Shown one piece after another: positions 1 through 13,145 of a DNA stretch of 64,000 nucleotides; positions within the stretch are counted from its first letter, which is position 1; the number at the start of each line of letters is the position of its first letter. The notes beneath the pieces were generated by a model that saw only the letters and a program-made list of their open reading frames with translations, ran no database searches and was not told the DNA's origin. This DNA is from Hanleya hanleyi (taxonomy: Eukaryota; Mollusca; Polyplacophora; Lepidopleurida; Hanleyidae), in contig JAVTVY010033874.1 of NCBI GenBank assembly GCA_036873755.1, forward strand, positions 89,841 through 153,840, read 5' to 3'. Made by a program: the position numbers and the translations under genes.

Positions 1-198
1 AAGTTGGTAGTTGTCCTTATCTTTGCGTCGATGGAAATAATCTCTTTTCTTCCTAGCATCATTAATCTCAGCACTAAACCATTCTGGCTGCTTGTAGTAC
101 TTAATTCGTCTAGTTTTCTTTGGAGCATGGCGATCTATGATAGAATTGAAGATGGCATACCAAGCCTTCAAGGCTAAGTCAGGATCTGATTCAGATTG
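1..198 (-). mobile_element. LINE (non-LTR retrotransposon) ORF2 fragment
   Basis: Read on the minus strand, about 65 codons stay open to the window edge. They carry the linker that joins the endonuclease and reverse transcriptase in many non-LTR elements, seen as FNSIIDRHAPKK, then QPEWFSAEI, then ARKKRDYFHRR. Only the linker is inside the window, so the clade cannot be named. The reading frame does not clearly continue past about position 198, so this is a partial copy or one broken by a frameshift. The identification rests on remembered family style and was not searched. Confidence 0.6.
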
Positions 199-474
199 AA
201 TGCATGAGAAAGTGGTGGGTGATTGGAGTATGATATGTGTTTGGTTCTACTGTGAGTTTGATTTTAACTCAAGGCCTAATAAGGAGTTGCTGAGAGGGAC
301 TATTTGGCTGCCAGTGCACCGCTTTCTGAAAGCAGAGAAAAAAGCCAAAATTGTGACGCAATTTGTACGAGCGCGCATAACTCAGAATTTCGATGGGCGA
401 CCCCCGTCAAGAAGCCTGTCCGGTTGTAGCACTTGAATAAAGGTACTTCTTGCCGAAATATGGGAGTCTAGACT
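199..474. other. Unassigned sequence beside the LINE fragment
   Basis: This stretch may hold a decayed upstream part of the same LINE, because short open runs exist on the minus strand in a shifted frame. No motif is clear enough to assign. The small plus-strand open frame here shows no domain. Confidence 0.3.
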
Positions 475-3400
475 TAATTAATCAATCGGGGGGATGCAAT
501 TACGTTAGCAGCTTTTAACATTGCCGCCAATGTAAATTTTAATAGTGGTCTGGACCCTATACTTCCACAAATCCCGGAATAGAATTTGCTCGCCGTAAAC
601 GTTTCAGCTATCCAAAACGTCAACCTATTTGAGGTAATGAACACGGACCGCGGAAATTTCAGGGACCTTTGATTAGTCGCGACTCGATCATGGGTGTCGC
701 CCATGGACAGCGGAAAAGGAGGAGCTGGGGAAATTTTAGATAATTGGAACTCAATTGAAAACGTGAATAAGTTCATCGTAATCTGGAATAAGAGAAAATT
801 TTCAATTATGTGTGAAATTCAAAGTGAAAAAGTAGATCACAGTTTCTGCATATTTTATGCAGTCCACCAATGCGACGGAAAACATCCTTCTTCACTTTTC
901 AAGTTAAAAAAAAGAGACTTGCATTGTATAAAGAACAGGTTGGTTTAAATAATAGACACGTGCGATACCGGTATGTATAAATTCGTACCGTGAAGTGTTT
1001 CTGGTTATAGAGAGACAGCGGCTTTACCATTCCATACAGTTTCTCTCTCATTTTAAAGTCAGCTATTTGACTTCGTTGGCAGGTTGGTGCGCAACTTGGG
1101 ACGTAGGTTGAGGATAATGTGACGTGGGAACATACAAAGACATAACGACAGTTGGTGGCGATGACTTGTATTCTGTTAAATATTCTTTCCCGTATACATG
1201 AAACCCCGAGAAATACAGAACACGAATGCAACACAAGTGATGTGACGGTGATGGTTAAGACAAGAATTATCTCATTCCCCTAGTTCTATATCAATATTAT
1301 CACAGTTCCAAGTAATGCGCATGACACTTAGCACACACCATAGTTTTCTATAATTTTTGAACAATTAATCTTTATAACAGTCAACTGTGGAATGCCTAAA
1401 AACTGTGAAATCGTTAAGTAAATGTGATTAAATGGAATTAATTAGCAAACTGAACTTATCTGACAAGGTTCCTAAACTGTGAACACTATCAGTTCTGTTC
1501 CAAGAGAACAATATGTCAACTGAGTCGACGTAACATTGTCATAAACATCACATTTGACATCACAATTCACATATGTAAACATCGATGTATACGACCACTG
1601 GACTTAAAATATTAACAAATGCAAATTTGGTTGATAAGACTGGTTTATGGCTTGGTGTGAGTGTGTGGTGGGGGGATGGTACTTTCCGCCTCTCCCGTTG
1701 TTTTTCGCTCTTATCTCCAGAACGACGAAAAACTGAAGAGCTGACACACCAGAACTTCGTAGTTTATCAAATTGGGGCAATTTTGAACCTATTTGTATAA
1801 TCCCCCAAGCAGGGTATCATGGGTAAATTCGAAATGACAACCATGTAGGGTACGCGAAAGGTGATGTTTCCATTCTTTTTCTTCAAAATTCCTGCTTTTC
1901 TGCCAAGAAACAAAAGCTATTTTATTTCACATAAAATTATTATTCACTAAATTATCATGCAGTTTTTGAGAAAAACCATAAATAAAAACATTGAAAAATC
2001 TGTATGAGCACTGGGTCCATTATTTAAAAAAAATCCAACACGCCAAGGCACTATTTACACAAAAAAACAGTAAAGCTTTGACTAGACAAAATATTAACTT
2101 AGCATGTAAGAGTGAATTAATGTAACAAAAATATAGTCGACCAAATGGCCCAAACCTAGGCATCGATGAAAAGAAGTTTGAATAAAATATCTGAAATAGT
2201 TACAGAAGTATTCACGTTTTATATGACAATGATAATCGAGCAAATTGTTCGTTAAAAGGATAATTTTCGTGTGCAAGGGAAGTACCTTACAACCCGGAGA
2301 ATACTTTGATAATTTTCTGCATACCTATTTATCACAAGTTACAAATTCCACTAATGAAATTACCATACTACATGCATTATTTCCAATTGACAACGAATTA
2401 TGCGAACTACGTTTCCTCAAATAATCCCTAATTGTGACACCAGTTGTAGAACAATGCTTTCAATATGTAGCCTATCCTCAATGATAAATATGACCAAATT
2501 TTCAGAAAATCCACGCGAAAGAAAAGACAACATTTCGATGGGTTCACCTATGCTCTCAATTGTAGTCCTGATCACAGGTGAATACATGCAACAACAATAT
2601 AGTCAGGCAATTTTCCAAAACTATATAGCAAGGAATCAACGTTTGAGCAAAACAGTTTACATGTTTTGGAGCCTTTTTAATGATCGTGGCGGTGGAGGAA
2701 AAGATAAATTAGTAGCGGAGGTAAAATACCACAAGCAAAACATTTATGATTGGGGGTCCTATCAACTCCAAAATACAGCTTTTTGCCGACGAAATCACCA
2801 AATTTCCAATTTACGTAAAATAATAATACGACTTGACGTTACCTAAAATGACTCATTTTAGTCACCAGAAACCCCAGAACTTTTCCAACCAACCAAAGTT
2901 GCATTAATCATGAATATAACTATCAAATAGTATATCGAAGATTATCATGTATTATGTATTATGAACTAAATTTAGTATTCAGGTACAGTTCGCTGGAACA
3001 GTGATGATTAAGTCGTGAGCATAGCCAACTACTGGTGAACACCAGACACTACTGGAGAAATACTATCCATGAAAGAGTAAACAGTCAAACATTTATTGAT
3101 ACAAGCAGATACCAGACTATGTCAGGTGGAGTACTCAATTAACATAGCTACTTAAGATAATGACGGTTATTATCTTCACAACGCAGTAGAAGGCTTGGAT
3201 GACCAACTCAGCAAATGTCATCAACAATATTCATGTTCAGCTGGTAACTACAATATAACCGAGAACAGAAAATTATACGATTTAATCAAATATCAACCAT
3301 TGCATATTATCTTACATGTTATCTATCTGAATATTTTAAAATTCTGAATCTCAAAAGGAAACAAATAACAGCTCCATCCATATCATACGTATGTTCATTA

Positions 3401-4382
3401 GCTAGGAATAGACTATAGTCTGTCCGTTTTAATTTAAAATGGGTAGTTAATTCTGTATATTTTTTTTTTCGCGTTGGGTAGAACTAACTAATCTCTACAA
3501 AATGAACACCATTATATAGATACAATATCACGCTTAAAATAACTTTATAATTATCTCCACATAAAACACCAGTACAGTCGTTTCGTGTACCGGGGCTCAA
3601 TCACATAGGGAGACATTATAATGTATTCGTATTCATTGGCACAAAAGTAAAATTGCGCGACATGCAATTTCACTGAGCATGTGATATAAGCGACTCTCTC
3701 ACACACCGCCTCTTATTACTTTATACCGCATCAATTATATGTGTGACAGTAGGCATGAGTACATTATGACGTCTCCCTATGTAATGGAGACCCGTTACAT
3801 GAAACAACTATACCTACGTTTTTAAGGAGGACATTACAAAGTTATTTCAAGCCTGATATATTATCGATATCATGGAGAAATCGTACTCAGTTTGTAGAGT
3901 TCAGTTTGTTCTACATGCTGCAAAACAAAACAAAAAATATGCAGAGTTAATTATTGATTTTTGACAAGCTCCAAAATGGACAGACTTTAATATGCAACTT
4001 ATCTCTATTCAAATGGGTCAATTTTCCTTTTTATGAGGTTTTTTTTTGCTGCCAAATCGTGACCTGAGAATTAAGCTAACGATACCAAGACATTTTTAGC
4101 TCTTTGTTTATCCTCCGAGTTCATCATACACAAAGGATATGTGACGTTCACATGCGAAAAACTCCTTTGTGCGTGACGTTATTAAAGCAGATTTTTTTTC
4201 CAACACCAAAACCTACCAAATAAGATTTTCCTTGAAGTCTACATACTGAAATATCCCCTTCGAAAAAAACCCCTGAGATGTTCACTTGCATAACAATGGA
4301 GCTATGATTGACCAATATGTGCTCCCGGGCTTATTTTGGTATTTCTGGGCATTTTCATGAAGCGGTTTCTCTTATAGCAAGG
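475..4382. repeat. Segment A: duplicated noncoding block
   Basis: No coding signal was found. The sequence matches the other three segments over long stretches. The part beginning at the CCGGAATAGAATTTGCTC motif (about 548) recurs near 11440, 31455 and 43325. The part from about 2090 to 3580 recurs near 20210-21740, 33240-35850 and 44850-45480. The part from about 3580 to 4260 recurs near 21780-22400 and 35830-36500. A and D are closest to each other at 1250-2350 versus 44040-45120. Small open frames here are not conserved between copies. Confidence 0.75.
1655..2010. repeat. Old copy of the TTAA-type MITE family
   Basis: The sequence around ACTTTCCGCC, then ATCATGGGTAAATTC, then the T-rich run near 1870 matches the 581-bp insertion at 23202-23782. 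It lacks recognisable ends, so it is an older and eroded copy. The same eroded copy sits at the equivalent place in the other segments, near 12060-12455, 32470-32740 and 44455-44780, so it predates the segment duplications. Confidence 0.5.
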
Positions 4383-4480
4383 ATATGACACCTCAAACCA
4401 AAACCATTCGTGCCTCTTTTCAATAAACAAACTTCCTAATATATTGTGTGACAAACTTATTTTGGTTTGAGGTGTCATAT
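4383..4480. mobile_element. 98-bp inverted-repeat MITE, copy 1
   Basis: The ends are a 21-bp inverted repeat, ATATGACACCTCAAACCAAA at the left and its complement at the right. Weaker complementarity continues outside, with TATAGCAA at the left and TTGCTATC at the right. A second copy of the same 98-bp length lies at 55408-55505 with different middle sequence. No coding capacity; the mobilising family is unknown. The equivalent part of segments B and C lacks it. Confidence 0.7.
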
Positions 4481-4770
4481 TTTTGCTATCAGAGAAAATA
4501 CTCACTGTAAAAGCCTCAAAAGTACCAAATCAGGCGGGGGAACACATTTTGATCAATCATATCTCAAGTTTTATACAACGGAGCAGCGCATTTTTTTCGA
4601 GGCTGATATTTCAGTATGTAAACATCTAGAAAAAAATTATTTGGCAGGTTTTTGATTGGAAAGAAAAAATCAACTTCATTACAAACACACACAGGGAGTT
4701 TCTGCCGTATTGTCGTCACATATCCTTTCACGCAAATCGAACAAGCGCAATCGAAACATACGCCAGAAGG
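4481..4770. other. Noncoding, no recognised feature
   Basis: A/T-rich sequence between the MITE and the minisatellite. Its second half matches the B and C segments around the ACGCAAATCGAACAAGCGCA motif. Nothing else was seen. Confidence 0.4.
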
Positions 4771-4872
4771 ATTTACAATGTTGATGACTACAGCTGATGT
4801 TTGCAATGTTGATGACTACAGCTGATGTTTACAATGTTGATGACTACAGCTGATGTTTGCAATGTTGATAAT
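4771..4872. repeat. 28-bp minisatellite, about 3.5 copies
   Basis: The unit starting CAATGTTGATGACTACAG begins at 4776, 4804, 4832 and 4860, so the period is exactly 28 bp. The equivalent places in B (about 22430-22520) and C (about 36500-36550) keep only single or broken GATGTTTGCAAAGTTGATGA pieces. The expansion is specific to segment A. Confidence 0.85.
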
Positions 4873-6319
4873 GATGATCTTGTGATCAAGTACAAACAAA
4901 ACTACGCGAATTCCTCAGACCTGGCTACATAGGAAAGCAAATTTATCTTGACAATCTGCAACGGTATCATACATATGGACGTTTGAGACGACGTCGGCGA
5001 AGAAGTTTGTCGGTGATACATAAGAGTATTCACTTTGAGCAAATGCCCAAATGATGAGCACATATCCCCTTTTCAAATTGTATGCAAGAAAACGACCAAA
5101 ATTGCTAAGCATCAATTTTGGATGATGCTTACTAAACAGATTTTACTAGGGTAAATTTTATTCCTGACATTTCATTTTGGGGATTTTATCTCCCAGGTTG
5201 ATAATTGCTGCAATCGCCATTAAATGGGGTTTCCCCCAGTGTGTGTTAACCAGGCTGATGAAGTTTTTTTTTACCCAGTGTGTGCTCTATATATGCATAT
5301 CTAGGATGCTGTTACGTGCGGAGCTGTAGTCACGTATGTTTCTACATTTGAATTGTCCCACCGGGGTGTTTTATCATATGTATAACTGTTATCAAGATGA
5401 CAGATCACTGACCAGATCAAATATCATTGATATTTGGAAGGCTTTTCACCAGTGCGTTTCATAGGTGGATTCATTAAAAATCCGGCGCCATATTAGCGAA
5501 TCAACGAACTGATTCCAACAAAAGATTGAACGACGAATGAAAGAAATGGACACTCGTCATCAGTGCAAAGTCCAGAAGTCTATGTTGTTCAGTATACAGC
5601 CGGTCTGTCATTTACAAATCAAATTTCAAGGAAGTCAATTAGGGCTCCGGAAGAATGGATATTTGACATTGGTTATAACGTTGTTCGGGTGTAATAATAA
5701 ATCGACATTGATCTCAACTTATCCTGAAGACTGAGACTGTAAATTATCGAAATTATACGCCAAAAGCGTGAAGCGAAAATGAAGATTAGAATCAAGGACA
5801 TAAGCTCGCAATGTTTCATGCGTTTCTTTATGGATCTCTGATCGACAGTAGCTGACCTGGTTTTCCTGAATTATCTTCTTGAGCTATACTACGAAAACAG
5901 CATTCCACTTTTCGTCGTCTCGATCTCTTCTGATCAAATTACTTTTTGCAAGAACATGGGACAGTCCTTTGTGTGTAGTATTGGGCAAATTTTCGCTGAT
6001 TTACCATTGGACGAAATAATTTCCTCCATGGAGCACAGACTGTGGACGGTTGCAATTTTCTCCATAATAAATGAGTAAATACTTAGCTTGTTGTAGACAC
6101 CGACAGTCATTTTCAGTTTCCTCCAATTAGCGAGCACCAGTCACTTTTCCTCAAAAGTTGGGCATGATGACACAGATGTGTGTTTGGGTAATGTCATTCG
6201 TTTGGGCTATTAAACCTAATAGAGCCGGGTATAGAAGATATCATATTTTTGAATAACATGCTATACATGTATACATTAGCTGTATTGAGAGTAACACATT
6301 TTGCTGTCTCATACTCTTT
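4873..6319. repeat. Segment A: noncoding block before the finger gene
   Basis: No gene was found. From about 5460 to 6319 the sequence matches segment D at about 45486-46340, with small differences. That part is absent from B and C, which join earlier to the finger-gene tail. Small open frames in either copy are not preserved in the other. Confidence 0.6.
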
Positions 6320-6677
6320 TTAATGTTTTGAGTGTTTTCTCATATGCCTAACAAGATTACTTCTTTGGGTACATTTGTAATTGCAAAAGGAACACCCGAA
6401 AGGCTTTTCACAAGCGTGTACTTTCATATGCGAAACAAGATCACTGTTACTGGTGGATCTATGATCACACAAAGAACACTTGAATGGCTTTTCACCAGTA
6501 TGTGTTTGCATATGTCTAACGATAGAACTATTCCGGTTGGATCTGTAATCACACAGAGAATATTCAAATGGCTTCATGCCAGCGTGTGTTCTCATATGAT
6601 TAACGAGACTACTATTCCAACAGGTTCTATAATTTCAAAGAGAACACTTAAAGGGTGTCTCACCAGTATGAGCCTGT
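6320..6677 (-). pseudogene. Detached C-terminal finger block of gene A
   Basis: This is a run of divergent C2H2 fingers in the same orientation as gene A, ending in CSFCNYKC-type and RKHSKH residues. Two breaks cut it off from the main array. One is a 4-base loss near 6678 relative to B, C and D. The other is a TGA where the second Cys of a finger is expected (CSL then stop, near 6630). The TGA is shared by all four genes, so this tail was probably untranslated before the duplications. An 84-bp finger repeat is still evident. It may be dead sequence or 3' UTR. Confidence 0.65.
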
Positions 6678-8991
6678 GCGAAACAAGATTACTGCAACTT
6701 GGAGATCTATAATCACATACAGAGCACTTGAAATGCTTTTTACCAGTGTGTGTTCTCAGATAATTACACGTAGAATATCTAAAAGGTTTTTCACCAGTGT
6801 GTGTTCTCATATGTCTAACAAGATGGCTGTTACAGACAGATCTATAATCACACATAGAACACCTAAAAGGCTTTTCATCAGTGTGTGTTCTCATATGTGT
6901 AACAAGACTGCTGTTACGGACAGATCTATAATCACACATAGAACACCTAAAAGGCTTTTCACCAGTGTGTGTTCTCATATGTGTAACAAGATTTTTGTTA
7001 CTGACAGATCTATAATCACACATAGAACACCTAAAAGGCTTTTCATCAGTGTGTGTTCTCATATGTGTAACAAGACTGCTGTTACGGACAGATCTATAAT
7101 CACACATAAAACACCTAAAAGGCTTTTCACCAGTGTGTGTTCTCATATGTGTAACAAGACTGCTGTTACGGACAGATCTATAATTACACATAGGACACAT
7201 AACAGGCTTTTCACCAGTGTGTGTTCTCATATGTGTAACAAGACTGCTGTTACGGACAGATCTATAATTACACATAGAACACCTAAAAGGCTTTTCACCA
7301 GTGTGTGTTCTCATATGTCTAACAAGATCGCTGTTACAGGCAGATCTATAATCACACACAGAACAGCTAAAAGGCTTCTCACCAGTGTGTGTTCTCATGT
7401 GTGTAACAAGATTGCTGTTACTGACAGATCTATAATCACACAGAGAACACGCAAAAGGCTTTCCGCACCTGTGTGTTTTCATATGTCTAACAAGATTGCT
7501 GTTACAGACAGATCTATAATCACAGAAAGTACACCTGAATGTTTTTTCATCGATTTGTCTCACATGATTATCACGTGTGGGTTCGCTGGTGCTCCCATAT
7601 TTGCAATATGCCTTATCCCCAGTAGGCCAATGTGCATACGTCACATCGCCAAGCGTAACAGGGCAGTGTGTTTCAATAGGCAGTGGACTCTCCAATTTTT
7701 CCCCAGCCATATCTTGGTTGCATGCGAAAGTCATTGCCTCCGCTTGGCGTCGATACAAGGCAACAGGAACTGGTGGCTTCGCGTTGCTTATATCTGGAGA
7801 GGGACACTCTCTCTCTCTCTCAAATTTGACATTTTCTACCTGAAAAAAAAAATGACATCATTTAAGTTTTCATGACGTGAATTGAATGCAGTGGTTATAA
7901 TCAAAGGTCTGTTGTGTTAAACAATTTATAGACATGGATATGGAATACTTTTGATTTCTCTATAAGTAGTGTTTTCAAAATACAACTGATAAATACCTGG
8001 CAAAATCGAATAGTATTACACTTTAACCATAGAAAATTAATTGAAATATATTAACTCCTGTTATGGCATACTAATTATTGAATCAAAGGCGCCACATTCC
8101 ACAATCAGTAAGCAGCCACCTTCCATTGCTTATTTCTGTGTCCATATTTGCAGAGCTGCATGTACACGACCTCGATGATTATCCTTAACATCAGATGAAT
8201 AACTTATCTGAGCTGATCTGTCGACACAGTTCCCGAGCTAGCTTAGCTAATTCCGTTTAAGCCGGGCTAGGAGGCGATGTGGTTACTTCGTATTTGCCAC
8301 AGGAGCAGCTACAATAAAAGCGCGACTAAGATACCAAAGTTGCGTCTTAGACTGCTGTTTAGTCGCCAGATTTCTATTTTCCCAATCTCTAACATATCTC
8401 ACTAACATAAATGACATGTAGCACGTATATAACATGCATATTTATATCAACTAAAAGCTGCGGCGTAGTAGTATATTGTATCTTACTAGATAGAATCTGA
8501 AACACAAGACAGAATCGGTCAACAGTTTCCAGTACCGTACTCACGTGATCAAGACCCGCAGTTATTTTTCCTATCGTCGTGTTCGTGCACATGCCTATGC
8601 CGTCTGGGAGACTTGTTTGCTCGAGTTTGATTCCATCATCTGTATGTGATAGGTTCTCATGTATTGCTGCTATTTGTCCATCCTCTGCTTTAACCGATGA
8701 CAAGGGTATAGGATATTTCCAATCAGCGTCTGGTGGTTCCTGTTTTATATGGACATTAGTCGACTGCTGATAGCCTTGATGCTCTTCCATGGCGTTATTC
8801 AAGACTGGGGTAGTAGATTCGTCTTTTACATCTCGAGGAAACATGACGGGATCCGCATGGAGATGTTGATGGTGGACCAAGTGTGAGTCTGCTCCATCTT
8901 CTGGACAGTCCATGAGAGGTTCAGTCTTTGTCACATCAGACGATGGGAATTTAAAATTATCGCTGACGGAAGAATCTGCTTCACTTTCCAT
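6592..8991 (-). CDS. C2H2 zinc-finger protein, gene A (two coding exons)
   Basis: Exon 1 is 8991-8545 (149 codons), ending at a GTGAGT donor after Leu-Asp-His. Exon 2 is 7839-6592 after a poly-T/CAG acceptor, in phase 0, giving about 564 residues. The N-terminal part is acidic and carries VKDE, IKQE, VKAE, IKLE and, in exon 2, VKFE. These are SUMO-type motifs; TKTE near residue 22 has lost the hydrophobic residue. Eight complete C2H2 fingers follow, with linker THTGEKPF. A ninth finger has an internal deletion (YSTCNYLRTH). The last finger is thrown out of frame by a 4-base deletion, so the final residues are novel. It is inferred to be a nuclear DNA-binding regulator, probably a repressor. 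It may still be functional despite the broken end. Confidence 0.8.
7840..8544 (-). other. Intron of gene A
   Basis: It is bounded by GTGAGT and a T-tract CAG on the minus strand. The same boundaries occur in B, C and D. It lacks the SINE found in B and C. It contains a run near 8250-8340 with CAATAAAAGCGCGACT that resembles part of the tandem unit at 12657-13145. Confidence 0.75.
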
Positions 8992-10140
8992 AATTATTCC
9001 ACAGACGCTATTTTCTGATGTCTTTCACGTCGTTCAGGGCCACAAATATCCTTCAAAAATAAGAATACATTCGGAGTCCACTAATTACAGACAAGCTGAA
9101 ATTCGATATCTTACTTATCTATAGGACTGTCTTTCTGAAATAATATGTTTGCTTTTTATAGCAAAACATATTCACTAGAAGAATTTTCAGCACAAACAAA
9201 TTTCTTTTTTTTATATGTATTTAAAATGAAATTTTCGATATCAAAATTTAGGTTTTAGGTTGTCGTCATGCAAAAATAATGTGAAACAGGCAAACGCGAT
9301 ATTTGAATAATCAGTCTGATTATCTGTGAACTAAACAATATTAAGTAAAAACAATAGAACAAGAATATCAAGAATTGTTTCGTATTGAGATAGAAAACAT
9401 TGCTGGGTGACAAACCTTCGATTTCCTACTGTTGGTTGCTGTGGTGTTTGTCATAAAAAAAAATGGAAAAAAAGGTTTCGATCCAGATTTGTTTCTACAG
9501 GCGACCACCATCCTTTTTTTATTTTCTTTTTTTTTCTTTTAAATCTTAAAAAAATCAACTTTCTGCACAAGGCAAGGATATCAAACGGTAGTTATACATG
9601 TACATTTACAGGTACTATTTGAATATGTAGAAAACCTTCATTGGTATCATAGAAACACCGGAAAGTTGAATATGAATGCATAAATAAGTATCTATATATG
9701 ACTTTAGAAACTGCATGTTCAGAATATGAAATGATCTCCATAATAAAGAGAAATAAAAACAAATCACCAAGTGACAGATAAATCACACATATTTTGAACA
9801 GTTTCATCACAATGCGTTTTTTTGATTTATTGAATAGACAGTGGAGTACTTCGATCCACTTTTGCCGATAATATTTTTTGTTTCGCGACATCAGTACCCC
9901 CCCCCCCCCCTTCCCCTCCCCCCATGACCTCTGCTGTCAGCAATGGATAAATATGAGGCCAGGAGATTGATCAAAGGGATGGTGTCTCCAATACTGTTGA
10001 GGCAGACTCACTTCTCGCCTCAATTTACGTTGGCGAAGTCATTACGTTTGGGACCAATCTCAACCTGAAATCCCTGCAATCCCTTTTAAGGGTGCTGCAA
10101 CTTTCCTGGAAAACCCATTAAAAATAGAAATAAAAAAGTT
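8992..10140. other. Upstream flank of gene A
   Basis: This is the presumed 5' UTR and promoter side of gene A. The first 300 bases match the flanks of B, C and D, including GGGCCACAAATATC about 45-90 bases before the start codon. From about 9180 there are short AT-rich repeats related to ATCAAAATTTAGG and GTGAAACAG. A C homopolymer lies at 9897-9910. No further exon could be fixed. Confidence 0.5.
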
Positions 10141-11090
10141 GTTGGGGTACCGGTAGCCTACATTCATCGAATAGCCATATTTTTGCGTTAGATCTATATG
10201 GCGTTAAGCGTGATTACAGAAATTGCGAGCCTGATAATTTAACGCCTTTTTCGAAATTTCGACGCTACAATGTCTTTTTCTTTTTTTTTGTGCAAACTTT
10301 CAAATCTGAGCCTCACTTTCATTCTACTGAGGTGCTTTGCAAACGTGACAGTAATCCTGTTAAAAAAAAACCCCCATCCACATTAAAAGATCTAGTCAAG
10401 TACCAAGACGTTGATCTGTTATCAGAGTCCATCAGAGTCATGCCGTGTGATCTCCCATGTGTCAACGAGGTAGGTAAACAACGTCGGAAACAGAGAATTA
10501 CATACATTCGCCCCAAATCCCCAATATTCTTAGTAACAAACACTTACTTGCACTTCAACTGCGGCAGACAACAAAATAAAGTGAGAGCTGAGAAGGCGAC
10601 TGCCATGTTTATCTTCTTCTCCACTCAAACATGCTGACAACAAAGGAGACTTCTGTAAAAGCGATCCCGTCAAATTTTGGCCCGTGGGACCAAGTTGGCT
10701 TGAACAGTGTGTGGCACTGTCTCGTGGTTTGTGAGCGTCGAATATTGTAAACGAGTTGGCCTGCTCAAAATTCTATATTTAGCCCAAGGGCAAAATTGAA
10801 CGGATCGCTTAAAAAAAAAAGACTCGCCTGAAGTCAGCACGTTTGATGGGAGAAGAAGATCGACATTGCAGTCGCCTTCTCAGCTCTCACTTCATTGTGT
10901 TGTCTGCCGCAGTTGAAGTGCAAGTAAGTGTTTGTGACTAAGAATATTGGTGGCATTCTAACCCGCAGATACCATATGTTACGACAGTGAGGATTTGGGA
11001 CGAGTGAATGTAATTTTCTGGTCTGTTTCCGACTTTGTTTATCTATGTTGACACATGGGAGATCACACAGCATGACTGATAACAGATCAG
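10141..11090. repeat. Foldback repeat at the head of segment B
   Basis: Two arms of about 220-250 bp are inverted around a spacer. The left arm contains ACTTGCACTTCAACTGCGGC near 10542 and the right arm contains its complement near 10906. A related copy heads segment C at 28571-29307 and resumes at 31075. Part copies head segment D (40505-40918) and the partial fifth segment (49736-49935). No coding capacity. It could be a foldback transposon or an inverted duplication. Confidence 0.7.
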
Positions 11091-11132
11091 AACTGGTTCT
11101 TGAATATAAATGACCCTAAAACAGGGAGAGCC

Positions 11133-11404
11133 GAGTTCATTTCCAAGCAAAATCATATCTCTGTCGAGCGCAATGTACAGCTTGCATACCTGTGTGTATA
11201 CGTACCTACGAGATCATAAAAATGAAGTTTTGTTACGGCTTTGGATTTACTGTAGGTTGGAAAGACAAGAGTTCATTTCCAAGCAAAATCATATCTCTGT
11301 CGAGCGCAATGTACAGCTTGCATACCTGTGTGTATACGTACCTACGAGATCATAAAAATGAAGTTTTGTTACGGCTGTGGATTTACTGTAGGTTGGAAAG
11401 ACAA
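11133..11404. repeat. Direct duplication of a 136-bp unit
   Basis: The unit starting GAGTTCATTTCCAAGCAAAA occurs at 11133 and again at 11269, almost unchanged. Segments C (near 31286) and D (near 43163) have only one copy, so the duplication is private to B and looks recent. Confidence 0.85.
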
Positions 11405-12656
11405 GAGTTAGCAGAACCGTGAGCATACTCCCACAAATTCCGGAATAGAATTTGCTCGCGGTAAACGTTTCTACACTACGGTATCCAAAACGTCAACCTA
11501 TTTGAGGTAATGAACACGGACCGCGGAAATTTAAGGGACCGTTGACAGAGGGGTAGTAGCAACACGGTGTAAGATCATGGATATCGCTCATAGACAGCGG
11601 GAAAGGAGGGACTGGGTGACATTATAGATAATTGGAATTAAATAATTGAAAACGTGAAGAAGTTCGTCGTAATCTGGAAGAAGAGAATTTTTTCAATTAT
11701 GTGTGAAATTCAAAGTGAAAACGTAGTTCACAATTTTTGCATATTTTATGCAGTCCACCAATGCGACGGAAAACATCCTTCTTTACTTTTTCAAACAGAA
11801 AAAGAGACTTGCCTTGTACAAAGAACAGGTTGGTTTTAATAATAGACACTTCTGATACCGCTCTGTATAAAGTCATAATGTGAAGTGATTCTGGTTACAG
11901 AGAGACAGATGCATTTACAATTTCTTTCAGTTTCTCTCTCATTTTAATGTCAGCTATTTGACCTCGTTGGCAGTTTGGTGCGCAACTTGGGACGTAGGTT
12001 GAGGATACTGTGACGTGGGAACATACAACAACATAACGACAATTGGTGGCGATGACTTGTATTCTGTTAAATGGGGGGAGCGGGTACTTTCCGCCGTTGC
12101 TTTTCGCTCTTATCTCCAGAACGACAACAATTGACGGGGTATTTTTAACATATTTGTATAATTCCCGAAGCAGGGCATCATGGGTAAATTCGAAATGACA
12201 ACCATGTGGGGTACTCGAAAGGTGATGTTTTCATTCTTTTTCTTCAACATTCCTGCTTTTCTGCCAAAAACACAAGATATTTTATTTCACATCAGGTTAT
12301 CATTTACTAATTTATCATGAAATTTTTGCGAAAAAAAAAACACACACAAATAAAAGTATACAAAAAAAATCTGAACCCCCGCCCTTCCCCAAGGCTGCGG
12401 TACACCCCAATGTCCTTCCCCAAGGTTGCGGTACACCCCAAATCGCCCAGGAAAAATTGGGTTAATATGCCAAAACAGTAGTCTTTACACAACTGCGGTC
12501 AGTTTGGAGCACACAGGAAGAAACTTAAGCTTTGAATACATTCATGCCTGGCCATGCTGTTTGGAGATTTTCGCTTTTAAACTCAGCCACTTTCCAATTG
12601 ACAAACATAGTTCTATTTCAAGCCCAAATTACCCTCTTCTGTGATATCCCATACAC
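11405..12656. repeat. Segment B: duplicated noncoding block
   Basis: It matches segment A from about 540 and segments C and D. It contains an eroded TTAA-MITE copy at about 12060-12455. That copy keeps the right-hand motif CACCCCAAATCGCCCAG and a GGGTTAA end, and a 30-bp piece near 12390-12440 is doubled. No gene was found. Confidence 0.6.
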
Positions 12657-13145
12657 CAGACCGGTGTATCTAATACCGCTTATGCCGGTGCTAGGGGCCG
12701 TGTGGTCATATCATCCAAGTTGCCACATGAACAGGTACAATAAAAGCGTACCTGAGATACAACACATATCACGAATCGTTAGAGTCTTGGTATGTGCTTT
12801 AGATTAGGTTAACCAGAAGGCTTCTCTGTGAAGTCATGTGACGCAGTCAGTATGTCGGCACCTCTTCCCACTTCCCTTATATGTGTTGTAATTTTTACCT
12901 GTATATGGCGAGATTCTGCTGGTGGACGTTTCGTCCCCGAGGCCCGCCCCCTGTACAGACCTTTTGGTCTTTGATATATGTTGGCATTTGTAGGAAGTTG
13001 ATGCTGGGTCGACATCGGGCGTTACAGACTAGTCTTTCGTCTTAATTCCGTCATTTACATCCGACGACCATACAGCTCACCAATCTCCAATGTACGAGTT
13101 GTCACAGCGAAACAGCTCACCAATTACCAGTATACGAGTTGTCAG
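12657..13145. repeat. Tandem unit 1, left of the LTR element
   Basis: The unit runs from the TGTATCTAATACC motif to the GAGTTGTCAG motif. It recurs almost unchanged at 19188-19671, and its first 230 bases recur at 19703-19925. The LTR element is inserted at the junction of the first two units. Part of the unit resembles the intron of the finger genes near CAATAAAAGCG, so it may come from that intron. Confidence 0.75.
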